Origin: Tepidiforma sp.
Lineage (GTDB): Bacteria > Chloroflexota > Dehalococcoidia > Tepidiformales > Tepidiformaceae
Length of the DNA: 64,000 bases
Reading direction: 5' to 3'
NCBI RefSeq assembly: GCF_026003995.1
Contig: NZ_BPIG01000002.1
Coordinates: 62,001-126,000 of the forward strand
A program made the translations under genes and the position numbers. The notes under the pieces were generated by a model, which made no database searches, was not told the origin of the DNA, and saw only the letters and a list, made by a program, of their open reading frames with translations. The number at the start of each line of letters is the position of its first letter. Within the stretch, counting starts at the first letter, position 1. Below, in pieces: positions 24,963-33,569 of this stretch.

Positions 24963-27248
24963 ATGACCGACGAGCTGCGCGCGGACGCGGGCCTCGACGC
25001 CCTTTTCGCACTCGACCGCTTCCCGGTCGGCGTCTTCCAGACCGACCTCCTCGGCCGCTGCGTGCGCGTCAACCCGCGCTGGTGCGCCCTCGCCGGCCGG
25101 ACGGCCGAGGAAGCCCGCGGCTACGGCTACCTCGACGCCATCCACCCCGACGATCGCCCGTCCGTCATCGAAGCAACCCGGCGGCACATCGAAGCCGACC
25201 GCCCGCTCCGCATCGAATACCGCATCGTTCGCCCCGGCGGCGAGACGCGGTGGGTGCTCGTCCAGGCCACCGGCCTCGCGGGGCCCGGCGGCGAGCGCAC
25301 CGGCTACCTCGGCACCGTCACCGACATCACTGCCCGCGTCCGCGCCGAGGAAGCCCTCCGCGAGAGCGAAGAGCGCTACCGCTCCCTCATCGAGCTCAAC
25401 CCCGACCTCGTCACCGTCCACCGCGGCGGCGTCATGCTCTACGTCAACGAAGCGGGCCTCCGCATGATGCGTGCCCGCGACCCCTCCGACATGGTCGGGC
25501 ATCACATCCTCGAGTTCGTCCGGCCCGAATTCCGCGAGCTCGCCGTCGACCGCATGCGCCGCCTCGCCGCCGGCGAACCCATCGAGCCCGCCGAGATGGA
25601 GGTCACCCGCTGCGACGGCACCACCGCCTGGATCGAAACCGTCGCCAGCCGCACCGTCTACGGCGGCGAGCCCGCCGTCCAGCTCTGGGCCCGCGACATC
25701 ACCGAGCGCCGCAAGGTCGATGCCCTCTACCGCGCCGTCGTCGAATCCGTCCGCGACCCGATGTGGATCGCCGACCGCGACGACGCCGGCGAGTGGCGCA
25801 TGGTCTTCGTCAACGCCGCCTACTGCCGCGGCGCGCGCGTCGAGCCCGCCGACGTCCTTGGCAAGACATCGCTTGAGCTCGCCGCCGCCGGCTTCCTCGA
25901 TGAGGAGCTCGCACGCCAGCACGAACGGTACTACCGCGAAGCCGCGGAAGCCGGCCGGGCCGTCGAATACGAGATGCGCGGCGAATGGAGCGGCCGGCCG
26001 TTCGACATCATGACGACCCTCACGCCCGTGCCCGGCCCCGACGGCACGGTTCGCCGCATCGTCGGCTGGTCACGCGACCTCACCCGCCGCCGCGAACACG
26101 AGCGGCGGCTCGCCGAATCGGAAGCGAACTACCGCGCCGTCGTCGAGGGCACCAGCGATGCCCTCTGGGTCGCCGAAAAAGAAGCCGATGGCGGCTGGCG
26201 GGTCGCCCTCGCCAACGCCCGCACTGCCGAGATGCTGCAGACCCCGCTCGCCCGCATCGTCGGCCGCCGCGTCGAGGAGGTGCTGCCGCCCGAGGCCGCC
26301 CGCCGGGCCATCGAGCGGTACCGGCAGGCCGAGGCCGCCGGCGGCCCCATCGAGTACGAGAACGTCATCGAGCGGCCCGGCTACCGCCGCGAGGTGGTCA
26401 CCCACCTCACGCCCGTCTTCGACGAGGCCGGCCGCTGCGTCCGCATCATCGGCTCATCGCGCGATGCGGCCGAGCGGCGAAAAGCCGAGCTCGCGCTGCT
26501 CCAGGCCCAGAAGCTCGAGAGCCTCGGCGTGCTCGCCGGCGGCATCGCGCACGATTTCAACAACCTCCTCACCACCATCCTCGGGAACCTCTTCCTCGTG
26601 CGGACGGAGCTCCCGCCCGATTCGCCCCTCCGGGCGAGTCTCGACGATGCCAGCACCGCCGCAGAGCGGGGCGCCGAACTCGTCCGCAAGCTGCTCAGCT
26701 TCAGCCGTCCCGGCATCGCCGCCCGGGAGCGCGTCTCCCTCGTGCGCCTGTTCGAAGAGACGGTCGCGCTCGTTCGCCGCACGCTCACGCCCGCCGTCCA
26801 GCTCATCGTCCACTCGGACCCCGGCGACGACGCGGTCATCGGCGAGTTCGCCGGTCTCCAGCAGGTGCTGCTCAACCTCCTGCTCAACGCCCGCGATGCC
26901 ATGCCGGAGGGCGGCACCGTCACCATCCTGCGCACCACCCGCGAGCTCGGGCCGGACCCGGCGTGGGCGCGACGCGGGCTCCTGCCGGGGCCCTACCACG
27001 AGATCGCCGTCTCCGACACCGGCACCGGCATGCCGCCTGAGATCATCAGCCGCATCTTCGACCCGTTCTTCACCACGAAGGGCATCGGCAAGGGCACGGG
27101 GCTCGGCCTCTCCACCGCGCTCAGCATCGTCCGCGCCCATGGCGGCTGGCTCGAAGCGGAGAGTGTCGAGGGGAAAGGGAGCACCTTCCGTATCCTCTTG
27201 CCGGTCGCCCCGCCGCCGGGGGAGGAGCCGCCCGCCGGGGGCCGCTAG
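24963..27248 (+). CDS. Soluble sensor histidine kinase with four PAS domains
   Basis: 761 residues with no membrane segment. Four PAS/PAC modules occupy ~15-135, 140-260, 265-395 and 400-525; the first begins [24 protein letters not shown], and each ends with a DIT.R/DLTRR-type PAC helix. The transmitter follows: H-box [13 protein letters not shown] (phospho-His), N-box [17 protein letters not shown]1 [27 protein letters not shown] and F/G2 HGGWLEAES. The class is that of kinases with the HDFNNLL box. No receiver domain or response regulator gene is nearby. A second kinase at 39218-41713 has a very similar transmitter. Its end overlaps the convergent MoaD-like gene by the sequence CTAG. Confidence 0.94.
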   Translation: MTDELRADAGLDALFALDRFPVGVFQTDLLGRCVRVNPRWCALAGRTAEEARGYGYLDAIHPDDRPSVIEATRRHIEADRPLRIEYRIVRPGGETRWVLVQATGLAGPGGERTGYLGTVTDITARVRAEEALRESEERYRSLIELNPDLVTVHRGGVMLYVNEAGLRMMRARDPSDMVGHHILEFVRPEFRELAVDRMRRLAAGEPIEPAEMEVTRCDGTTAWIETVASRTVYGGEPAVQLWARDITERRKVDALYRAVVESVRDPMWIADRDDAGEWRMVFVNAAYCRGARVEPADVLGKTSLELAAAGFLDEELARQHERYYREAAEAGRAVEYEMRGEWSGRPFDIMTTLTPVPGPDGTVRRIVGWSRDLTRRREHERRLAESEANYRAVVEGTSDALWVAEKEADGGWRVALANARTAEMLQTPLARIVGRRVEEVLPPEAARRAIERYRQAEAAGGPIEYENVIERPGYRREVVTHLTPVFDEAGRCVRIIGSSRDAAERRKAELALLQAQKLESLGVLAGGIAHDFNNLLTTILGNLFLVRTELPPDSPLRASLDDASTAAERGAELVRKLLSFSRPGIAARERVSLVRLFEETVALVRRTLTPAVQLIVHSDPGDDAVIGEFAGLQQVLLNLLLNARDAMPEGGTVTILRTTRELGPDPAWARRGLLPGPYHEIAVSDTGTGMPPEIISRIFDPFFTTKGIGKGTGLGLSTALSIVRAHGGWLEAESVEGKGSTFRILLPVAPPPGEEPPAGGR

Positions 27249-27484
27249 CCGCCCTGGATGCTGACGAGGAACTCGAGCTGGTCGCCGTCCTGCAGCGGCG
27301 CGCGGAGGTTCGCCTGCGCCCCGTTGACGATCGGCATGACGGCCTCCGCATCGACCTCCGAGAAGCCCTCGTCGAGGAAGATGGCGAGCGGCGTCAGCCC
27401 CTCCCGCCACGCCACCACCGTCTCGGGCTGCTTCGAACGCGTCCGCTTGACCAGCGTCGGGAACCACTTCACTGCGATGCTCAT
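27245..27484 (-). CDS. MoaD/ThiS-family small sulfur-carrier protein
   Basis: 79 residues with a beta-grasp pattern ([15 protein letters not shown] at the start, [17 protein letters not shown] at the end). The C-terminal Gly-Gly is the residue pair that is adenylated and thiocarboxylated in MoaD and ThiS. The family delivers sulfur in molybdopterin or thiazole synthesis, or in tungsten enzymes and protein conjugation. No moaE, thiG or E1-like gene is adjacent, so the pathway is open. TAGGCT lies 7 bases before the ATG (27492-27497) and suggests a leaderless transcript starting just inside the flank of repeat block R2. Confidence 0.85.
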   Translation of the reverse strand: MSIAVKWFPTLVKRTRSKQPETVVAWREGLTPLAIFLDEGFSEVDAEAVMPIVNGAQANLRAPLQDGDQLEFLVSIQGG

Positions 27485-27692
27485 GCCGCGTAGCCTACCG
27501 GCCCCCGCGCCCGCGCGCATGGGGAGGGAGTGAAGGACACCCTGAACCAGTTTCGGCTGACGCCCCGCGCCCGCGCGCATGGGGAGGGGAGGGGAGGGAG
27601 AAGGGGAGAAAGGAGAAAGGGAGAGGGGGAGGTTGGAGGTTGGAGGTTGGAGGTTGGAGGTTGACGGCAACGCGCGCAGGCTCACGCTCTCT

Positions 27693-27790
27693 CCCAACTC
27701 CCAACTCCCAACTCCCAACTCCCAACTCCCAACTCCCAACTCCCAACTCCCAACTCCCAACTCCCAACTCCCAACTCCCAACTCCCAACT
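27693..27790 (+). repeat. Tandem heptanucleotide array (CCCAACT)14
   Basis: Fourteen uninterrupted, identical copies of CCCAACT cover 98 bases. The reverse strand reads AGTTGGG, placing a GGG run every 7 bases. Perfect identity implies recent slippage or homogenisation. Shorter arrays of the same unit lie at about 29843-29877 (five copies), with a degenerate form near 37270. Confidence 0.97.
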
Positions 27791-27798
27791 CCAAACGC

Positions 27799-27950
27799 CG
27801 TAGTCGCGGGCCTCCGTGCCCGCGGAGGGCCGGCGAGGCCCACCCCGGCGTTCGAATTCACCGGTTCCCGCCTCCCGCTTCCCGCCTCCCGTTTCCCGGA
27901 ACATCCGTTGGGCGCATGGCGCCCCGCGGGGACGGAGCCCCGCGACTACG
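27799..27950. repeat. MITE-like element: inverted double-hairpin modules around a heptad tract (copy 1)
   Basis: The left end begins CGTAG and carries hairpins GCGGGC-CTCCGT-GCCCGC and GGGCC-GGCGA-GGCCC, followed by a TTCGAATTCACC segment. CCCGCCT/CCCGCTT heptads fill the middle. The right end is the reverse complement of the same first hairpin (GCGGGGACGGAGCCCCGC, then CTACG) preceded by hairpin GGGCGC-ATG-GCGCCC. The two ends are near-perfect 27-bp inverted repeats. No transposase is encoded. No target duplication is evident. Confidence 0.8.
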
Positions 27951-28153
27951 CTCCCTCCCTTCCGCCCCGGCCCCCTCCCCGTTGGACGTTGAAGGTTGAC
28001 GGACCCGCGGGCGGCCGCAGGCTCTCTCCCTCCTCGCTCCTCCCCGTTCCCGCTTCCCGGTTCCCGCTTCCCGCCTCCCGCTTCCCGGTTCCCGCCTCCC
28101 GCCTCCCGCCTCCCGCCTCCCCGTTCCCGCTATCATCCCCGCGGAGGTGACGC

Positions 28154-29752
28154 ATGACCGGACGCCGCAGCTTCTGGGCCTGGGGGCTCGAATCCGAAGA
28201 GCCGACCGACGAACAGCGCCGGCAGGCCGCCGCCCGCCTCTCCGCCCGCTACGGCGTCCCCATCGAGGCGCCCCCCGTGCCGCGCATCGAACAGGTCCGC
28301 CTCCGGCCGCCCCGCATCCAGCCGCCGCCCGCCCTCGCCGCTATCTGCTCCACCGAGACCCATGAGCGCGCGGCCCACCACTACGGCAAGAGCTATCGCG
28401 ACATCGTCCGCGCCTTCCGCTGCGACTTCCCCAACCCGCCCGACGTCGTCGCCTTCCCGCGCAACGAAGCGGAGGTCGCGGCCGTGCTCGAGTGGTGCGG
28501 CGAGGCCGACGCGGCCGCCATCCCCTACGGCGGCGGCTCCTCGGTCGTCGGCGGCGTCGAACCGCCCGGCGGGGGCCGCCCCGTCGTCAGCATCGACCTC
28601 CGCGAACTGAACCGGGTCCTCGAGGTCGACCCCGTTTCGCGCGCGGCCCGCATCCAGGCCGGCGTCCTCGGCCCGGCGCTCGAAGCGCAGCTCCGGCCGC
28701 ACGGCTTCACGCTCCGCCACTACCCGCAAAGCTTCGAATGGTCGAGCCTCGGCGGCTGGATCGCCACCCGCTCGGGCGGCCACTACGCCACCAACCACAC
28801 CCACATCGACGACTTCGTCGAATCGGTGCGGATGATCACCCCGCGCGGCGCCTGGGAGTCGCGCCGGCTGCCCGGCTCCGGCGCCGGCCCGAGCCCGGAC
28901 CGGTTCGTGATCGGCAGCGAAGGCACCCTCGGCATCATCACCGAGGCCTGGATGCGCATCCAGGCGCGGCCGCGGTTCCGCGCCTCCGCCGGCATGCTCT
29001 TCCCCACCTGGGAGGCCGGCTACGAAGCCGCCCGCCGCGTCGTCCAGGCGAAGCTCTGGCCCGCCAACTGCCGCCTGCTCGACCCCGCCGAGGCCGAGGC
29101 GGCCGCCGGCGGCGATGGCGTCCACGCCCTCCTCATCCTCGGCTTCGAATCCGCCGAGGTGCCGCAGGGGCCGTTCCTGCACGAAGCGGTCCGCATCGCC
29201 CGCGAATGCGGCGGCGAGCCCGACGCCGCCGGCATCCGCATCGCCGACGGCGGCAGCGACGAGGAGGCCGGCCGGCAAGGCGCCGTCGGCGCGTGGCGGA
29301 ACGCCTTCATCCGCGCGCCCTACCAGCGCAACCTCACCGCCGGCACCGGCGTCGTCGGCGACACCTTCGAGACGGCCATCACGTGGGACCGCTGGCCCGG
29401 CTTCGACCGGCTCGTGCGCGAAAAGGTCGGCGAGGCGATTGCGGCCGCGGGCGGCGGCAGCCTCACCTGCCGCTTCACCCACGTCTACCCCGATGGCCCG
29501 GCGCCGTACTACAGCTTCCAGGTGCTGTCGAAGCCGGGCGGCGAACTGGAGACCTGGGCCGCCATCAAACAGGCCGCGAGCGACGCCGTCATCGCCGGCG
29601 GCGGCACCATCACCCACCACCACGCCGTTGGCCGCGACCACATGCCGTGGTACCGGCAGCAGCGGCCGCCGCTCTTCGCCGAGGCCCTCCGCGCCGTCAA
29701 AGCCGCCCTCGACCCGCAGGGCCTCCTCAACCCGGGCATCCTGCTCGAGTGA
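28154..29752 (+). CDS. FAD-linked oxidase of the alkyl-dihydroxyacetonephosphate synthase (AGPS) type
   Basis: 532 residues. GGAGGTG lies 5-6 bases before the ATG, and TATCAT (28131-28136) is a likely -10. The VAO/PCMH-type FAD domain is clear: IPYGGGSSVVGGVEPPGG, HYPQSFEWSSLGGWIATRSGG and FVIGSEGTLGIITEAWMRI. The C-terminal cap has TCRFTHVYPDGPAPYYSFQV, and TITHHHAVGRDHMPWY carries the His cluster typical of AGPS and its bacterial homologues. In eukaryotes AGPS forms the ether bond of ether lipids. Bacterial members are often uncharacterised oxidases, so the reaction is uncertain. No acyl-DHAP gene is adjacent. Repeat blocks lie on both sides. Confidence 0.87.
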   Translation: MTGRRSFWAWGLESEEPTDEQRRQAAARLSARYGVPIEAPPVPRIEQVRLRPPRIQPPPALAAICSTETHERAAHHYGKSYRDIVRAFRCDFPNPPDVVAFPRNEAEVAAVLEWCGEADAAAIPYGGGSSVVGGVEPPGGGRPVVSIDLRELNRVLEVDPVSRAARIQAGVLGPALEAQLRPHGFTLRHYPQSFEWSSLGGWIATRSGGHYATNHTHIDDFVESVRMITPRGAWESRRLPGSGAGPSPDRFVIGSEGTLGIITEAWMRIQARPRFRASAGMLFPTWEAGYEAARRVVQAKLWPANCRLLDPAEAEAAAGGDGVHALLILGFESAEVPQGPFLHEAVRIARECGGEPDAAGIRIADGGSDEEAGRQGAVGAWRNAFIRAPYQRNLTAGTGVVGDTFETAITWDRWPGFDRLVREKVGEAIAAAGGGSLTCRFTHVYPDGPAPYYSFQVLSKPGGELETWAAIKQAASDAVIAGGGTITHHHAVGRDHMPWYRQQRPPLFAEALRAVKAALDPQGLLNPGILLE

Positions 29753-29878
29753 GGGAGTGAGGGAGAGAGGGAGAAAGGGAGGTTGGAGGTTGAAGGTTGG
29801 AGGTTGAAGGTTGACGGAGCCTGGGGCCGCCGTACGCTCGCTCCCAACTCCCAACTCCCAACTCCCAACTCCCAACTC

Positions 29879-30100
29879 CGTAGCCGCGGGGCTCCGTCCC
29901 CGCGGAGGGCCGGCGAGGCCCACCCGGACCATCGAATTCACCCGCCTCCCGCCTCCCGCTTCCCGGTTCCCGCCTCCCGCTTCCCGCTTCCCGGCTCCCG
30001 GCTCCCGTTCCCGCCTCTCGGCTCCCGCCTCCCGCTTCCCGGTTCCCGGAACATCCGTTGGGCGCATGGCGCCCCGCGGGGACGGAGCCCCGCGACTACG
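29879..30100. repeat. MITE-like element, copy 2
   Basis: Same design as copy 1, with a longer CCCGCTT/CCCGGTT core. The left hairpin here is GCGGGG-CTCCGT-CCCCGC, so compared with copy 1 one base pair has changed on both sides of the stem (C:G to G:C), a compensatory change. The second left hairpin GGGCC-GGCGA-GGCCC is unchanged. The right end is identical to copy 1. Confidence 0.8.
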
Positions 30101-30427
30101 GGCCTCCCCTCCCGCGCCCCGCGCGGGGTTGGAGGTTGAAGGTTGGAAGTCGAAACTCCCGCCCGGTTCCCGGTTCCCGGTTCCCGCTCCCCGTTCCCCG
30201 CCCTACGCTGCGTGCTTGCGTTCGCCCGCCAGGTTCCCGCTTCCCGCTTCCCGGTTCCCGCCTCCCGCCTCCCGGTTCCCGTCTCCCGTCTCCCGGTTCC
30301 CGCCTCCCGCTTCCCGGTTCCCGTCTCCCGCTTCCCGGTTCCCGCCTCCCGCTTCCCGGTTCCCGTCCCCCGTCTCCCGGTTCCCGTCTCCCGCTTCCCG
30401 GTTCCCGCTTCCCCGCTCCCTCCTCCC

Positions 30428-30518
30428 GCGCCGGCGCGGGGCGCCGGCATCCCGCGGCGATGCCGACGGGAGGCGGCGAGCCATCCCCCGCCGCCGGCTG
30501 GCCGCCCGCGGCATCCCG
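30428..30518. repeat. Three-hairpin module with CATCCC separators
   Basis: Three successive palindromes (GCCGGCGC-ggg-GCGCCGGC, a GCCG/CGGC stem-loop around GATGCCGACGGGAGGCGGCG, and a GCCGGC/GCCCGC arm) are each closed by CATCCC. The same module occurs at 36611-36698, 37582-37693 (with a fourth unit) and, reversed or variant, twice within 96-548. Confidence 0.7.
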
Positions 30519-30529
30519 CCTCCCCGCCC

Positions 30530-31441
30530 CTACCCTTCCCCCCAGAGGTCCGGCAGCGGCCCCGCCGGCAGGCTCACCAGCAGCGCGCCCCGCTCGGCGC
30601 GGAAGGTCATCGGCGTCGCGCCGACGGGGTCGCCGTCCAGCTGGACCGGGAGTCCCGGCGTTTCGACCGCGACTTCGGCGAAGCGCCCCGCGACGATGTG
30701 CCGCCCGCGGCGCTGCCCCGCGAGCACCCGGGCCGCCATCGCCAGCGTCTCGCCCGGGCCGCGCGGGCAAAACGCGACAGCATCGAGCAGGCCGTCGTCG
30801 ATGCGCGCCCCGGGGGTGAGGTGGATGCGGCCGCCGTACAGCCGCGTGTTGCCGAGCACCATCCACGCCAGCGGCTCCTCGCAAAGTGTCCCGTCGGCCC
30901 GCCAGCGCGCGCGGCGGGTCCGCAGCGCCGGCAGGTGGAGCAGCCCTTCGAGGATGTAGGCGAGGTCGCCCGCGGCCCGCTTCCAGGCAGGGTTGACCGC
31001 GGCGGCGATCTCGGCGTCCCAGCCGATGCCGGCCATCAGGAGGAAGGCGTGGCCGTCCGCCCGGCCGAGGTCCATCGGGACCACCTGCCCGCCGAGGTGG
31101 CAATCGATGGCGGCCCGGATGCCGCGCGGGATGCCGGCTTCGCGCGCCCAGATGTTCACCGTCCCCGCCGGGACCGCGGCGAGGGCGGTGCCGCTCCCGG
31201 CCAGCCCTTCCGCGGCCTGCCGAAGCGAGCCGTCGCCGCCGACGACGAAACAGAGACTGTGGCCCCGTTCGGCAGCGGCCCGGGCAGCTTCGGTGGCGCC
31301 GGCCGGCGTGGGCGGGATGGCCACCTCGGTTTCGACTCCGTGGTGCGCCAGGTACGCCGCCACCCGCGCGGGGTCGAACCGGCGCGGAACCCCTCGCGCC
31401 GCCGGGTTCACGATGACGGTCGCGCGGCGTTGCATCGTCAT
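30530..31441 (-). CDS. Diacylglycerol/lipid kinase (DAGK catalytic family, YegS/DgkB-like)
   Basis: 303 residues. The N-terminal nucleotide-binding half has VIVNPAARGV, CFVVGGDGSLRQAAEGLAG (the GGDGT-type motif with T replaced by S) and LAAVPAGTVNIWAREAGIP (in place of PxGTxNDFAR). The C-terminal beta-sandwich half has MDLGRADGHAFLLMAGIGWDAEI, ARIDDGLLDAVAF and VQLDGDPVG, the E/DGE-type motif. It phosphorylates diacylglycerol or a related lipid at the membrane surface using ATP. TATACT (31458-31463 on the reverse strand) 16 bases before the ATG is the likely -10. No Shine-Dalgarno is seen. Confidence 0.9.
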   Translation of the reverse strand: MTMQRRATVIVNPAARGVPRRFDPARVAAYLAHHGVETEVAIPPTPAGATEAARAAAERGHSLCFVVGGDGSLRQAAEGLAGSGTALAAVPAGTVNIWAREAGIPRGIRAAIDCHLGGQVVPMDLGRADGHAFLLMAGIGWDAEIAAAVNPAWKRAAGDLAYILEGLLHLPALRTRRARWRADGTLCEEPLAWMVLGNTRLYGGRIHLTPGARIDDGLLDAVAFCPRGPGETLAMAARVLAGQRRGRHIVAGRFAEVAVETPGLPVQLDGDPVGATPMTFRAERGALLVSLPAGPLPDLWGEG

Positions 31442-31507
31442 GGCCTGGGCTCGGGCCAGTATACGGGGAAGCCGGCCGCGGGATGCCGCGGGTATTGCGG
31501 CCTGCGC

Positions 31508-31727
31508 GGGAGGTTGGAGGTTGGAGGTTGGAGGTTGGAGGTTGGAGGTTATTCCCTCTCCCGGTTCCGCTTCCCGGTTCACAACCCTCAATTTCCGTAG
31601 TCGCGGGCCTCCGTGCCCGCGGAGGGCCGGCGAGGCCCACCCCGGCGTTCGAATTCACCCGCCTCCCCGTTCCCGCTTCCCGCCTCCCGCTTCCCGCCTC
31701 CCGGTTCCCGGTTCCCGCTTCCCGCCC
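31508..31727. repeat. Composite repeat block R4
   Basis: Five to six GGTTGGA heptads (31508-31552), a short CCCGGTT patch, one double-hairpin module (31596-31660, left-end type with GCGGGC/GCCCGC as in copy 1 and no inverted partner), and a CCCGCTT/CCCGCCT/CCCGGTT tract (31660-31727). It runs up to the stop codon of the ferredoxin gene. The 66 bases before it, to the kinase start, hold the kinase -10 and a partial CCGCGGGATGCCGCGGG palindrome. Confidence 0.88.
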
Positions 31728-32111
31728 CTACCCCAGCGGGTTTCGGCCGATGACGAGGTCCTCCACGTCGCGGCCGCCGATGAGGTGCTCGGCAGCGACC
31801 CGCTCGAGATTCTCTGGCGTCAGGCAGCCGTACCAGGTGCCCTCGGGGTAGACCACGCCCGTGGGGCCGGCCTGGCAGATGCGCAGGCAGCCGACCTTCG
31901 TGCGGTACAGCTTCGGCGCGCCCGGCGTGCGGTTCACCTTCGCGGCGAGCGACTTCAGCCGCTCCCACGCCCGCTGCCCCTCCTCTGGCGTACAGCAATC
32001 CGGCCCCGTGCAGAGGAAGATGTGGCGTGCGTAGCTGCCGACCTCCCGCTGCCGGGCCGCTTCGCGCGCCGCCTCCAGCCGCGCCGCGTCCGTTTTGTTC
32101 GCTCCATCCAT
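31728..32111 (-). CDS. Thioredoxin-like [2Fe-2S] ferredoxin
   Basis: 127 residues. An N-terminal charged helix leads to a thioredoxin-like fold with [20 protein letters not shown], then [38 protein letters not shown]. The Cys arrangement (C-x4/5-C, then C-x3-C) is that of the thioredoxin-like [2Fe-2S] ferredoxins related to the NuoE C-terminal domain. It should carry one electron in the cytoplasm. No partner oxidoreductase is adjacent. The start is followed upstream only by repeat block R5, so its promoter must lie in the 35 bases before that block or within it. Confidence 0.88.
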   Translation of the reverse strand: MDGANKTDAARLEAAREAARQREVGSYARHIFLCTGPDCCTPEEGQRAWERLKSLAAKVNRTPGAPKLYRTKVGCLRICQAGPTGVVYPEGTWYGCLTPENLERVAAEHLIGGRDVEDLVIGRNPLG

Positions 32112-32145
32112 CAGCCCGATCGTCGCCGGGCCGCGGGCAATGGGA

Positions 32146-32403
32146 AAGGGAGGGAGAGAGGTTGGAGGTTGGAGGTTGGAGGTTGGAGGTTGATACTCCC
32201 TCCCCGTTCCCCGTTCCCCGTTCCCCGTTCCCCGTTCCCCGTTCCCCGTTCCCCGTTCCCCGTTCCCCGTTCCCCGTTCCCCGTTTCCCGTTCCCGTCTC
32301 CCGCCTCCCGTCTCCCGCTTCCCGCCTCCCGTTCCCCGCTTCCCGGTTCCCGCCTCCCGCTTCCCGGTTCCCGCCTCCCGCCTCCCGGTTCCCCGTTCCC
32401 CCC
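32146..32403. repeat. Composite repeat block R5 (heptads only)
   Basis: A GGGAGGGAGAGA tract and five GGTTGGA heptads (to about 32191), then about ten perfect CCCCGTT heptads (about 32202-32283), then mixed CCCGTCT, CCCGCTT, CCCGCCT and CCCGGTT heptads to 32403. There is no hairpin module. The block ends 8 bases before TATGCT (32412-32417), the likely -10 of the tRNA gene, so the tRNA -35 region lies inside the array. Confidence 0.92.
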
Positions 32404-32429
32404 ATCACTGCTATGCTCACTCGAGAGCG

Positions 32430-32506
32430 CGGGGTGTAGCTCAGCCTGGAAGAGCGCTGCGTTCGGGTCGCAGAGGCCACAGGTTCAAATCCTGTCACCC
32501 CGACCA
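32430..32506 (+). tRNA. tRNA-Pro (anticodon CGG)
   Basis: 77 bases with encoded CCA. Acceptor stem CGGGGTG/CACCCCG (32430-32436 with 32496-32502), discriminator A, anticodon stem CTGCG/CGCAG with loop TTCGGGT, so the anticodon is CGG (32464-32466) reading CCG. The T arm is ACAGG-TTCAAAT-CCTGT. C at position 1 is typical of bacterial tRNA-Pro. TATGCT at 32412-32417 is a probable -10. Confidence 0.97.
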
Positions 32507-32620
32507 CTCCCTTCCCCTCCTTCCTGCTGCCTCTGCGGGCGCTTTTCGCGTTCACGCTGCCGGCCGACACTCTCGATGGGTGCTATGCTGCGCCCCAATC
32601 CCGCCCGCCGGAGCCTCCCC

Positions 32621-33520
32621 GTGACCCGACCCCGCCCCATCCTCCTCGCGCTCCTCGGCGCGTTCGCCGTCATGCTCGCCGCGGCCTGCGGCGGCGGCGG
32701 CAGCCAGCCCCGCACCGAAGCCGGTCTCAAGAACGCCGCCCGCCAGGCCGCCGAGGCGATGATCAAGGGCGACTACCGCAAGGCCTACGACTCCTTCTCG
32801 AAGGAGTGCCGCGAGCAGGTGCCCTTCAGCGAGTTCGAATCCACCACGAAGCTCGGCGTCGTCTTCCTCGAAGCTTTCACCGGCGTGAAGTTCAAGGACT
32901 TCGAAGTCACGAACGTCGAAGTCCGCAACTTCACCGAAGACGGCGGCGAAGTCAGCATCACCATGAAGGCGCCGAAGGAGCTCGATGGCTTCGGCGAAGA
33001 GCCCGGCGAGTTCGAGCGCTGGAAATGGGAGGACGGCAAGTGGGTCGTCGCCGATTGCAGCGGCCTCGGCGGCGACGGCCTCTTCGGCGACGACAGCGGC
33101 GGCGACACCTCGGCCGCGCCCACCGTCCCGCCGCCCGGCTCCGGCCCGAAGCTCGGCGAAACGGTGGATGCCGGCAACGCCCGCATCACCGTCCGCGCCG
33201 TCGAAGACCCGGTCCGCGAATCGACCTTCAGCCCTGATGCTGGCAAGCGGTACGTCGCCTTCGACATCACCGTCGAAGCCGCCCGCGGCAAGGTCTCCGT
33301 CTCCGGCTTCGATTTCACCGTGCAGGACGATGACGGCTTCGTCTACGACTACGCCATCGCCGGCCGTGAACCCGCCCTCAAGATGACCGACCTCGCGCAG
33401 GGCCGGCAGGTCCGCGGCTGGGTCACGTTCGAAGTCCCGCAGGATGCGAAGCTCGTGGCGCTCTACGCCGACCTCGATTTCCCGCGGCCCGAGACGCTCA
33501 TCCTCGACCTGACGCGGTAG
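32621..33520 (+). CDS. Lipoprotein with DUF4352-like C-terminal domain
   Basis: 299 residues from the GTG at 32621, preceded by CCGGAGCC. ATG codons at 32575 and 32584 are in frame but would give an over-long n-region. The signal MTRPRPILLALLGAFAVMLAAAC ends in a lipobox with Cys at ~23, then GGGGS. Residues ~30-140 form a small NTF2/DUF4878-like domain (AAEAMIKGDYRKAYDSFSKECREQ, FEVTNVEVRNFTEDGGEVSITM, and WKWEDGKWVVADC). After a Pro-rich linker, residues ~185-299 match the DUF4352 Ig-like style (LGETVDAGNARITVRAVEDPV, AGKRYVAFDITVEAARGK, GWVTFEVPQDAKL). It is tethered outside the membrane. The ligand is unknown. Confidence 0.8.
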   Translation: MTRPRPILLALLGAFAVMLAAACGGGGSQPRTEAGLKNAARQAAEAMIKGDYRKAYDSFSKECREQVPFSEFESTTKLGVVFLEAFTGVKFKDFEVTNVEVRNFTEDGGEVSITMKAPKELDGFGEEPGEFERWKWEDGKWVVADCSGLGGDGLFGDDSGGDTSAAPTVPPPGSGPKLGETVDAGNARITVRAVEDPVRESTFSPDAGKRYVAFDITVEAARGKVSVSGFDFTVQDDDGFVYDYAIAGREPALKMTDLAQGRQVRGWVTFEVPQDAKLVALYADLDFPRPETLILDLTR

Positions 33521-33569
33521 CGGCGGGCGGGCTGGCAGCGTTCACCGCGGCGGAGTAGCCTTCTCGCCG

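Larger units (their letters stand above)
27485..28130. repeat. Composite repeat block R2
   Basis: About 650 bases without a gene. In order it holds two copies of a 26-base direct repeat 60 bases apart (27503-27528 and 27563-27588, core GCGCCCGCGCGCATGGGG) and a purine tract GGGGAGAAAGG (about 27583-27632). GGTTGGA heptads follow (27629-27664), then 14 perfect CCCAACT heptads (27693-27790), then a double-hairpin pair in inverted orientation (27799-27950). CCCGCTT/CCCGGTT/CCCGCCT heptads fill about 28040-28130. The block stops right at TATCAT (28131-28136), the probable -10 of the oxidase gene. Confidence 0.9.
29753..30529. repeat. Composite repeat block R3
   Basis: About 780 bases between the convergent oxidase and lipid-kinase genes, the largest block here. 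Order: GGGAGAGAGGGAGAAAGGG purine tract directly after the stop, GGTTGGA/GGTTGAA heptads (29780-29815), five CCCAACT (about 29843-29877), inverted double-hairpin element (29879-30100), a short GGTTGAA tract (30127-30151), a long CCCGGTT/CCCGCTT/CCCGTCT heptad tract (30158-30430) and a three-hairpin module (30428-30518). It repeats the order seen in blocks R2 and R7. Confidence 0.9.

Noticed and set aside
27693-27790. Possible CRISPR array because of regular repeats.
   Set aside because: The unit is 7 bases with no spacers, and no cas genes are in the window.
27799-27950. Insertion sequence with a transposase.
   Set aside because: The inverted-end elements are 150-220 bases long and have no coding capacity. 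At most they are non-autonomous.
29938-30450. Open frames across the repeat blocks encoding proteins such as repeated [10 protein letters not shown] units, in several frames and both strands.
   Set aside because: They are the unavoidable translation of 7-bp heptads without stop codons. They have no start signals, no conserved domain and exist equally in unrelated frames.
32430-32506. tRNA-Pro as an integration site for a mobile element.
   Set aside because: I found no second copy of its 3' end downstream and no integrase nearby.
32575-32620. Earlier ATG starts for the lipoprotein at 32621.
   Set aside because: They would place a 12-15 residue basic, proline-rich tail before a normal lipoprotein signal and lack a better ribosome-binding site.
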